From contig DASXXM010000239.1 of NCBI GenBank assembly GCA_036503065.1, positions 1 through 15,205 on the forward strand: 15,205 nucleotides of DNA. Direction: 5' to 3'. Of this stretch, positions 5,979 to 12,561 are shown one piece after another. The stretch comes from DATEPR01 sp036503065. GTDB lineage: Bacteria; Actinomycetota; Actinomycetes; Mycobacteriales; Pseudonocardiaceae. The number at the start of each line of letters is the position of its first letter. Positions within the stretch are counted from its first letter, which is position 1. The position numbers and the translations under genes are program-made. The notes under the pieces were generated by a model. It made no database searches, was not told the DNA's origin, and saw nothing but the letters and a program-made list of their open reading frames with translations.

Positions 5979-7400
5979 ATGAAGGGCTCTGCCGTGTCGG
6001 CCGGATCCCGGCTCGCCACCGACTGGGTCGACGACGTCCTGCTCGCCGGGGACGACTCCGACACGTGCCTGCGGTTCGGCCGGCCGGTGGATCGCGCCGC
6101 GCTGCGCGCCATGGTGGCCGAGCACCAGCAGATGTTCACCGACGCAGGCCTGGCCGAGGGCGGGACCATCGCCCTGCGACTGCCGCCCTCGCTGACCTTC
6201 GTGGCCATGCTGCTCGCCGCTTGGCGCCTGGGCGCCCAGGTCAGCCTCCTGGACCACCGGCTCACCGAGCACGAGGTGGACCGCGCGCTGGACCGCGTGG
6301 CCGCCCAGTTCGTGGTGACACCCACCGAGGTGCGGAGCAACCGGCTGCGTGGCTACGCCGACGTCGTGGCCACCGCCACCACCGCGCGCCCGGCAGGCCG
6401 TCCCGCCGCGACGGACCACGCGCTGATCCAGTTCAGCTCCGGCTCGACCGGCGCGTCCAAGGTCATCGCGCGCACCGCGGCCAACCTGGTCGCCGAGTTG
6501 GACCGCTACGACCGGTTGGCCGACTACCCGCACGGTGGCGAGCGGATGGTCGTGCTCGCGTCGGTGGTGCACGTGCTCGGTCTGGTCGGCGGTTTGCTGA
6601 ACGGACTGCACGCCGGTGTCGAGCTGATCTTCGCGGAACGCCTTACCGCGGACGGAATCCTGGCCGCGGTCGCGGCGGGCCCCGAGCCGACGACGATCCT
6701 GGGCGTGCCGTTCCACGCCGAACTGCTCGCGGCGGTCACCGAAGCGCCCGAGCTGCCGCAGCTGGTTCGGATGATCGTGGCGGGCGAACTGGTCCGGCCC
6801 GGTGTGCCGGGTCGGTTCCTGGACCGGTTCGGCGTGCCGCTGGGCACCATGTACGGGATGACCGAGTACGGCATGATCGCGACCGACCTGTCCGGCGCGA
6901 ACTGGCCGTCCGTCGAGCCTGCGCACGGTGTCGAGGTCAGCGCCGAGGGCGGCGAGCTGCGGCTCGCGATGCCCGCGTCGCCCTACATCGGACTGGCGGA
7001 CCCCAAGCGCTTCGCGGATGGCTGGCTGCGCACCAAGGATGCCGCGACCGTCGACGCGGTCACCGGCATGGTCACCATCCTGGGCCGGCTGGACTCGCAG
7101 ATCTCCGTCGGCGGCCTGAAGGTCGATCTCACCGAGGTCGAGCAGACGCTGGCGGACCTGCCCGAGGTGGCCGAGGTGGTCGTGGTCTTCGACGGCGACG
7201 TCGAGGCATACGTCGCGCTGCACGACAACGCGACCGCGGCCGCGGTGCAGCCCGCCATCGCCCGCGAACTGGCGCCGTTCAAGCGACCGCGCCGGCTGCA
7301 CGTGCTCGACCGGCTGCCACGAACCGCCACCGGCAAGCTCGTCCGCAATCCGGCCGTCCTCCGGGAAGCCGCGACCAGCGATCCGGCATCCGGCAAGTAA
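5979..7400 (+). CDS. stand-alone adenylating enzyme (ANL superfamily acyl-/aminoacyl-AMP ligase)
   Basis: 473 residues, an AMP-binding domain with C-terminal lid and no fused carrier. The P-loop SSGSTGASK lies at 153-161, the A5 motif YGMTE at 292-296, the A8 hinge GRLDSQISVGGLKVDL at 369-384, and the catalytic lysine of A10 is Lys453 in RTATGKL. The A7 aspartate is kept in WLRTKD (349-354), but the usual Gly before it is Lys. The N-terminal region is short (P-loop at 153 rather than ~190). It activates a carboxylic acid as the adenylate and, from its position directly before two carrier genes, probably loads one of them. Candidate substrates are Hpg or 4-hydroxyphenylglyoxylate (inference). 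It is the first gene of the nine-gene operon. The ribosome site is weak (GGGG 5 nt upstream), and a five-codon frame ends in ATGA at its start. Confidence 0.88.
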   Translation: MKGSAVSAGSRLATDWVDDVLLAGDDSDTCLRFGRPVDRAALRAMVAEHQQMFTDAGLAEGGTIALRLPPSLTFVAMLLAAWRLGAQVSLLDHRLTEHEVDRALDRVAAQFVVTPTEVRSNRLRGYADVVATATTARPAGRPAATDHALIQFSSGSTGASKVIARTAANLVAELDRYDRLADYPHGGERMVVLASVVHVLGLVGGLLNGLHAGVELIFAERLTADGILAAVAAGPEPTTILGVPFHAELLAAVTEAPELPQLVRMIVAGELVRPGVPGRFLDRFGVPLGTMYGMTEYGMIATDLSGANWPSVEPAHGVEVSAEGGELRLAMPASPYIGLADPKRFADGWLRTKDAATVDAVTGMVTILGRLDSQISVGGLKVDLTEVEQTLADLPEVAEVVVVFDGDVEAYVALHDNATAAAVQPAIARELAPFKRPRRLHVLDRLPRTATGKLVRNPAVLREAATSDPASGK

Positions 7401-7451
7401 CCGAACCTGGAAGGAGGGCTCGGCCACCCGATCCGGGAGCCGAACACCCAG

Positions 7452-7745
7452 ATGACAGACGACATTCGCGAGTTCACGGTCGACGCGCTGCGCAAGATGA
7501 ACTACGACGTGAGCGACATCAACGACGACACCGAACTGGGCCCGGCCGGCCTTGACCTCGAGTCGCTCGCGCTGGCCGACCTGGCCGTGCAGTTGGAGGA
7601 CCACTTCCAGGTCAAGTTCAACGACGACGACATGGAAACTCTCGCCCTGATGACGCTGGCCGAGTTCACCAAGGCCATGCGCGAGCGGATCGACGCCAAC
7701 GTCGAGGCCGCCGCGACGCCGGTGGCCGCGGACAGCGCGGTATGA
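7452..7745 (+). CDS. acyl/aminoacyl carrier protein 1
   Basis: 97 residues, acidic, with the four-helix carrier-protein pattern. The phosphopantetheine site is Ser38 in GLDLESLALADL (33-44), followed by the helix II/III region VQLEDHFQVKF (46-56). The usual DSL is ESL here, a variation seen in discrete carriers. A 20-residue alanine/valine-rich tail extends past the domain. It should carry the acyl or aminoacyl group activated by the neighbouring ligase, after modification by a PPTase encoded elsewhere. It starts 51 bp after the ligase. An AGGAGGG at 7412-7418 is about 33 bases from the ATG, too far to act directly, and GGGAG at 7435-7439 is 12 bases away. Its stop overlaps the next start (ATGA). 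Confidence 0.88.
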   Translation: MTDDIREFTVDALRKMNYDVSDINDDTELGPAGLDLESLALADLAVQLEDHFQVKFNDDDMETLALMTLAEFTKAMRERIDANVEAAATPVAADSAV

Positions 7746-8005
7746 CGTCGGACCTGCCCACCCGCACGGACGTTCTGGACATGCTCGCCGGCTACGGCGA
7801 GCGGCTGGCCGAGGACGTCAACGAGGAACTGGGTTCGCTGGAACTCACCTGGCTGATCGCCCAGGCCGAGCAGCGGTACTCGGTGCTGCTCGACCTCACC
7901 GACGAGATGTTCGCCGAGATGGGCACGGTGACCGGCGCGGTGACCGTGCTGCGCGCCGCGATCGCGGCGCAGGTGAGCATCAATGAGAGCGCCGGCCATG
8001 GCTGA
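7742..8005 (+). CDS. carrier protein 2 with a non-canonical GSL serine motif
   Basis: 87 residues with the carrier-protein helix pattern and a putative phosphopantetheine serine at Ser32 in ELGSLELTWL (29-38). The Asp that precedes this serine in almost all carriers is Gly, which may weaken PPTase recognition or alter partner docking. The helix following the serine (LELTWLIAQAEQRYSV, 33-48) matches the partner-binding helix II, which supports the family. The translation start overlaps carrier 1 by four bases, and its end overlaps the first ketosynthase by 23 bases. In a two-carrier type II system one protein usually holds the starter and the other the extender unit; which is which cannot be told here. 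Confidence 0.78.
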   Translation: MTSDLPTRTDVLDMLAGYGERLAEDVNEELGSLELTWLIAQAEQRYSVLLDLTDEMFAEMGTVTGAVTVLRAAIAAQVSINESAGHG

Positions 8006-9089
8006 TCCATCCCGGACGCCTGTCGTGGTTTCGGGTCTCGCCGTGCGCTGTGCCGCGGGGAGCGGACCGGCGGCACTGGCGCGGGCGTGCGCCGGCAGCC
8101 CCGTTTTCGAGGCGGTCACGAGGTTCGACGCGTCCGGACGGCGGACCAGGGTGGCCGCGACCCTGCCCGGCACCCCGGTGCTGGTCGCCGAACTGGCCGC
8201 GGTGATCGATGAAGCGCGCGACGACGCCGGTCTCGCCGCAGACTCGGACGATCCGCTGCTGCTGGCCGCGCACGCGGACCGCACCAACGTGGCCACCGCC
8301 GTGGAACTGGCCCGGCGCACGGGTTTGCGGCCGCCGAGCCGGACATACACCGCCGCCTGTGTCGCGTCGACCAGCGCGGTCGCGGACGCGGCCACGATGA
8401 TCGCGACCGGCCGGCTGGACCGGGTCACCGTCGCGGCGGGGTACCTCGTCGACGAGGACACGTTCGCCTTGTTCGACGCAGGCCGCACGCTGGCTCGCGA
8501 CGGTCGGGTCCGGCCGTTCAGCGCCGGCCGGCAGGGCATGGTCCTCGGGGACGCCATGGCCGCCGTGGTGCTCGAGTCGGCCGGGGCGGCAACCCGACGA
8601 GGCGCGCCCGCGTTGGCCCGGCTGGCCGGCTGGGGCCGTACCGGCGACGCCTACCACGTCTGCCAGCCGCGGCCCGACGGCAGCGGCCTGGCCAGGGCGA
8701 TCGACGCGGCGCTGCACCGGGCCGGGGTGGCGCCGGGTGAGGTCGGCTACGTGAACGCGAACGGCACCGGCACGGTGTTCAGCGACTGCGCCGAATCGGC
8801 CGCGCTGCACCGGGTGTTCGGCGCGGACGTGGCACGGCTCCCGGTCAGCTCGACGAAATCCGTGCACGGCCACGCGTTGGAGGCATCCGGGCTGCTGGAG
8901 TTCGCGCTCACCGTGCTCGCGCTGCGGGCCGGCAGGCTGCCGGTGAACGCCGGCTTCATCGAGCCGGACGAGGCGTGCCAACTGGACCTGGTGCTCGGCG
9001 AGGCACGCGCGACCGACACCGGCTACGCGCTCACGGTCAATGCCGCTTTCGGCGGCGCCAACACGGCTTTGCTGGTCGGTGCGGCATGA
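7983..9089 (+). CDS. ketosynthase (FabF-like) with Cys-Asn-His instead of Cys-His-His
   Basis: 368 residues, thiolase-fold beta-ketoacyl synthase. The nucleophile is Cys126 in TAACVASTSA. The second histidine is His297 in STKSVHGH with Lys292, and the Gly-rich C-terminus NAAFGGAN (353-360) is intact. The first histidine, normally in AHGTGT, is replaced by Asn260 in NANGTGTVFSD. The protein is also ~40 residues shorter than FabF, mainly in the N-terminal half. That histidine helps malonyl decarboxylation in FabF-type enzymes, so this one may be impaired in decarboxylation or may run a different condensation or acyl transfer (inference). The start ATG at 7983 has AGGTGA six bases upstream; an in-frame ATG at 7998 is the alternative. 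It is coupled to the next gene by ATGA and probably forms a heterodimer with it or with the later ketosynthase. Confidence 0.88.
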   Translation: MRAPAMADPSRTPVVVSGLAVRCAAGSGPAALARACAGSPVFEAVTRFDASGRRTRVAATLPGTPVLVAELAAVIDEARDDAGLAADSDDPLLLAAHADRTNVATAVELARRTGLRPPSRTYTAACVASTSAVADAATMIATGRLDRVTVAAGYLVDEDTFALFDAGRTLARDGRVRPFSAGRQGMVLGDAMAAVVLESAGAATRRGAPALARLAGWGRTGDAYHVCQPRPDGSGLARAIDAALHRAGVAPGEVGYVNANGTGTVFSDCAESAALHRVFGADVARLPVSSTKSVHGHALEASGLLEFALTVLALRAGRLPVNAGFIEPDEACQLDLVLGEARATDTGYALTVNAAFGGANTALLVGAA

Positions 9090-9625
9090 GCGCGGTGACG
9101 AGCGTGGGTGAACTCGCCGTGCTGGCCAGGGCCGAGTGGCCGGTCGGCGACGAGGACACGTTCCCGCAGATCGCCGGCTTCGTGATGTCCAACTTCAGTC
9201 CGCTGGTGGCCGAGGTCGCGGAGCGCTGCCTGCGCGCGCACTACGGCACCGCACCGGCCGATCCGGTCCGTGGCGCCACCACGGGTGTGGTGCTCGCGAG
9301 CGTGCGCGGTGACGTGACCACAGCCGACACCGTGGCCGAGTCTCTGCGCGCAGGACGGCGGGTGCCGCCGCTGCTGTTCTTCCAGTCCAATCCGAACGCG
9401 GTGGTCGGGCACGTGACCGCGCGGTGGGGACTGGCCGGGCCGGTCGTCTGCACCAGCCCGTCCGGCGATCCGCTGGCCGACGGGCTCGCGGTCGCCGCGT
9501 TGTTGATCGAGGACGACGCAGCGACCGAGGTGCTGGTCATCGTCGCCGACACGGCGGACGGCGCGGACGAGCGGGACCACGCCGTCGCGGTGCTCGTGGC
9601 GGGCACACAGTCGGGTGAGGAGTGA
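9086..9625 (+). CDS. half-length ketosynthase-like protein (chain-length-factor-like, Ketoacyl-synt_2 type)
   Basis: 179 residues resembling only the N-terminal half of a ketosynthase, like the short KS-like proteins of aryl-polyene and flexirubin-type clusters. The segment QSNPNAVVGHVTARWG (100-115) aligns with the SNMAAARIAIKYG helix of FabF-type enzymes. GPVVCTSPSGDPLADGL (118-134) aligns with the nucleophile elbow APVTACAAGAQAVAEGL of the downstream ketosynthase. In that alignment the catalytic Cys falls on Thr123, with a Cys one position earlier. There is no C-terminal half and so no catalytic histidines. A non-catalytic structural partner or chain-length factor for one of the two ketosynthases is the best guess. 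The start ATG overlaps the preceding stop (ATGA). A longer frame upstream of 9086 is a shadow of the ketosynthase. Confidence 0.75.
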   Translation: MSAVTSVGELAVLARAEWPVGDEDTFPQIAGFVMSNFSPLVAEVAERCLRAHYGTAPADPVRGATTGVVLASVRGDVTTADTVAESLRAGRRVPPLLFFQSNPNAVVGHVTARWGLAGPVVCTSPSGDPLADGLAVAALLIEDDAATEVLVIVADTADGADERDHAVAVLVAGTQSGEE

Positions 9626-9632
9626 GGACAGG

Positions 9633-11249
9633 ATGACCGCGAAGAGCGTCCGGGCCCAACTGGCCGTCGATCCGAATCTTGGTGCCGGCAACGTGTTGAC
9701 CACCCTGGTCGAACGCGGATTCGGCCTGGACAAGCCGGTGTTCACCTTCGACACGGCGATCGACGCTCGCGTCCCGGCCTGGCAGGCGATGACAGTGTCC
9801 GAACTGGACGAACGGGTTCGGGCGCGGGCCGCGAGCCTGCACGCGCTGGGCATCGGCCGCCGCGACCCGGTCGCCGTGGTCAGCACGTCGGCCGCGGACA
9901 CCGTGTTGGCGTTCTACGCGTTGAACCGGCTCGGCGCGATCCCGGCGCTGGTGAACCCGCGGGTGCCGGCCGAGTTGGCTGCCCTGTACCTGAGCCGGTT
10001 GCAGGCCGTGGCGCTGATCGCCGACGAGCGGTGCCGCTTCGCGTTGGCGGGCCACGACTTCGGCATCGACCTGGTGATCGACGCGGAGACACTCGGCGCC
10101 GCCGATCCCGCTGACGCGCCCGCGCCCTACCGGCACTACCGGGACGACCCGGTCGCGATCACGCACTCGTCCGGCACCACCGGTGTGCCCAAGGCGGTCG
10201 TGCACTCGCACCAGAGCCTGTTCGCGGCGGTCAAGCACAAGCTGCGGATGCCGATCGCGGCCGGTACCGAGCGGATGCTCAACGCGCTGCCCGCGCCACA
10301 CGTGGCGACGCTGATCGTGATCAACTCGGCGCTGTCCCAGCTCACCGAGCTGCTGTCGCTGTCCCAGCAGACCGGACCGTCCGTTGTGGACACCATCGAG
10401 CGCTGGCAGCCCACCAGCGTGTTCGGCTTCGCCACCACGTGGGCGGACCTGGCCAAGCAGGACCTGTCCGATCGCAACATCGACTCGGTGTCCATGTGGT
10501 TCAACACCGGCGACTGCGCGCACGAGGCCCACATCCGCAGGCTGGTCGCGCTGGGCAACCGCACCGTGGCCACGTCCGAGGGCCGGGTCCGGCAGGCGGG
10601 CTCGGTGTTCATCGACGGCCTCGGGTCCAGCGAGATGGGCCACTCGCACTTTTTCATCACGCACACGAGCGAGACCGACCGGTACGGCCGCTGCGTCGGC
10701 AGGCCGTACTCGTTCTGCGACCTCAGAGTGGTCGACCCCGACGGCAACGAACTGCCCAACTACCAGGTCGGCGAACTGGCCACCCAGTCCCCCACCCTGG
10801 CCCTTGGCTACTGGAACAACGCGACGCAGCACTACCGCACCCGACAGAACGGCTACTTCCTCACCGGCGACCTGGTCTACCGGGACGACGACGGCTACTT
10901 CTACCACATGGACCGCCTTGTCGACTCCGTCGATCTGGGCGACGGCAAGCGCCTCTACACCGCGATGTCCGAGGAACGCATCCTGGCGGCCTGCCCGGAC
11001 GTGGTGGACTGCACGGTCAGCGCGGTGCACGAGGACGGCCGCGTCGTCACCGACGTGATGCTCCAGCTGACCAGGGACGCCGACCCCGCGGAGGACCGGA
11101 CCGACCGGGTACTCGCCGCGCTCGACCCGGACGTGGCCGCGACGGTCCGCAACGTGGCGGAGGTGCCGGACGAGTCGATCCCGGTCGGCCCAACGGGCAA
11201 GGTCCGCAAGTTCCGGCTGCGTCAGTTACAAACCCAGGGCACGACATGA
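9633..11249 (+). CDS. second stand-alone adenylating enzyme (ANL superfamily)
   Basis: 538 residues from the ATG at 9633. The P-loop is HSSGTTGVPK (178-187), A5 is GSSEM (331-335), A7 is TGDLVYRDDDGYFY (411-424), and the catalytic lysine is Lys523 in GPTGKVRKF. The A8 hinge differs from the usual GRxKD...G..xSPxE pattern: it reads MDRLVDSVDLGDGKRLYTAM, with an insertion before the SEERI helix. This is an acyl-CoA/acyl-AMP ligase-type enzyme, clearly different from the first ligase in length and motifs. It should activate a second acid, load the other carrier or act in amide/ester release (inference). A GTG at 9615 would add six residues and overlap the previous gene; ATG 9633 has GAGGA 4 bases upstream. 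Leu532 is encoded by TTA (11226-11228), a rare codon in such genomes. The stop is coupled to the next start by ATGA. Confidence 0.87.
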   Translation: MTAKSVRAQLAVDPNLGAGNVLTTLVERGFGLDKPVFTFDTAIDARVPAWQAMTVSELDERVRARAASLHALGIGRRDPVAVVSTSAADTVLAFYALNRLGAIPALVNPRVPAELAALYLSRLQAVALIADERCRFALAGHDFGIDLVIDAETLGAADPADAPAPYRHYRDDPVAITHSSGTTGVPKAVVHSHQSLFAAVKHKLRMPIAAGTERMLNALPAPHVATLIVINSALSQLTELLSLSQQTGPSVVDTIERWQPTSVFGFATTWADLAKQDLSDRNIDSVSMWFNTGDCAHEAHIRRLVALGNRTVATSEGRVRQAGSVFIDGLGSSEMGHSHFFITHTSETDRYGRCVGRPYSFCDLRVVDPDGNELPNYQVGELATQSPTLALGYWNNATQHYRTRQNGYFLTGDLVYRDDDGYFYHMDRLVDSVDLGDGKRLYTAMSEERILAACPDVVDCTVSAVHEDGRVVTDVMLQLTRDADPAEDRTDRVLAALDPDVAATVRNVAEVPDESIPVGPTGKVRKFRLRQLQTQGTT

Positions 11250-12559
11250 CCGCCGTCACCGTCACCGGGATCGGTCTGGTCACGCCGGTCGGGCGGAAGC
11301 TGGACGACGTGTTCGACGCGCTGTGCGCCGGGCGGTCCGGCCTGCGCAGGCCGCCGGACGGGCATCCGGTCAGCGGCTGGCTGGACACCGTCGGCATCGC
11401 GCCGGACATCGAGCCGATCGAGGTGCTGCCGGCCACCGACATCCGCTGTGTGGACCGGTTCGTGCTGCTGGCCATGGCAGCGGCCGACGACGCGATCAGC
11501 GACGCGCGCCTCGACGTCGGCCGGGACGTGGACCCGGAGCGGGTCGCGGTGGTGGTGTCGACCGGCGCGGGCGGTTTCCAGACCTATGAGGACTACGCGC
11601 GGCAGCGGTGGGACCGGGGCCGGCCGGCGATCAGCCCGTATCTGTTGCCGGGCATGCTGTCCAACATGGCGGCCGCGCGGATCGCCATCAAGTACGGCAT
11701 CCGCGGCTACAGCTCGGCGCCGGTGACGGCGTGCGCGGCAGGCGCCCAGGCGGTGGCCGAGGGCCTGCGGCTGATCCGTGGCGGCGATGCGGACGTGGTG
11801 ATCTGCGGCGCCGGTGAGGCGTCGCTGCATCCCACCATCAGCGCCGCGTTCACCAACGCGCGCGCACTGGCGCACGGCTGGCCGGATCCGGCCGCGGCCA
11901 GCCGGCCGTTCGACAAGGCACGCAACGGTTTCGTGCTCGGCGAGGGCGGCGGGATCCTGGTGCTGGAGCGGTCCGATTTCGCCGACGCGCGCGGCGCGAC
12001 CGGCTACGCGGACCTGCTCGGCTGGGGCGGCACCACGGACGCCTTCCACCCCACCAAGCCACGCCCGGACGGCTCCGGCGCGGCAGGCGCGATGCGCAGG
12101 GCACTGGCCAACGCGGGCCGCGAACCATCCGATGTGGACTACGTCAGTGCGCACGGCACCAGCACGACGCTGGGCGACGTGGCCGAGACTGTCGCGATCC
12201 ACGCGGTGTTCGGTTCACGGACGCCCGCGGTCAGTTCGATCAAGGCGCTGACCGGGCACCTGCTCGGCGCGTCCGGTGTCGTGGAGGCGGCGGTGGCCAC
12301 CCTGTCGGTGAGCCGGGGCATCCTGCCGCCCACCGCCAACCTGGACGACCCGGACCCGGCCTGCGATCTCGACCACGTACGCGGCACGCCCCGGATTGGA
12401 CCCGTGCGGCTCGTGCTCTCCAACACGTTCGCCTTCGGCGGGCACAACGTCACGCTGGCCTTCGGCCGGCCGAGCACCACATCGACGAGGACGACCATGC
12501 CGGCGCACATGGTCGACGACCCATCAATCAGCCGCACAGCCAGCATCCCAAGAGGTTGA
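11246..12559 (+). CDS. 3-oxoacyl-ACP synthase (FabF/KAS II-type ketosynthase), intact triad
   Basis: 437 residues with a full FabF fold. The nucleophile is Cys163 in TACAAGAQ, with His303 in SAHGTSTTLGD, Lys333 and His338 in SIKALTGHLLGASG, and the GFVLGEGGG (228-236) and NTFAFGGHN (393-401) loops. It should catalyse decarboxylative Claisen condensation of a carrier-bound starter with malonyl-carrier. Together with the upstream Cys-Asn-His ketosynthase and the half-length partner it gives three KS-fold proteins in one operon. The ~28-residue Thr/Ser-rich C-terminal tail (410-437) is beyond the normal end of the domain, and its coding region holds the AAGAGG ribosome site of hmaS. No ketoreductase or dehydratase accompanies it, so the beta-keto group should remain unless trans-acting enzymes are used. 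Confidence 0.93.
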   Translation: MTAVTVTGIGLVTPVGRKLDDVFDALCAGRSGLRRPPDGHPVSGWLDTVGIAPDIEPIEVLPATDIRCVDRFVLLAMAAADDAISDARLDVGRDVDPERVAVVVSTGAGGFQTYEDYARQRWDRGRPAISPYLLPGMLSNMAAARIAIKYGIRGYSSAPVTACAAGAQAVAEGLRLIRGGDADVVICGAGEASLHPTISAAFTNARALAHGWPDPAAASRPFDKARNGFVLGEGGGILVLERSDFADARGATGYADLLGWGGTTDAFHPTKPRPDGSGAAGAMRRALANAGREPSDVDYVSAHGTSTTLGDVAETVAIHAVFGSRTPAVSSIKALTGHLLGASGVVEAAVATLSVSRGILPPTANLDDPDPACDLDHVRGTPRIGPVRLVLSNTFAFGGHNVTLAFGRPSTTSTRTTMPAHMVDDPSISRTASIPRG

Positions 12560-12561
12560 CA

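Noticed and set aside
5481..7604. 700-residue open frame on the minus strand over the first adenylating enzyme
   Set aside because: Low-complexity Arg/Gly/His/Gln composition and no motif; the opposite strand has all ANL core motifs in order.
10439..11245. N-terminal extension of the FabF-type ketosynthase
   Set aside because: The in-frame extension overlaps the second ligase and is an out-of-frame shadow of it. The KS domain begins at MTAVTVTGIG (11246), which also gives a normal ATGA coupling.
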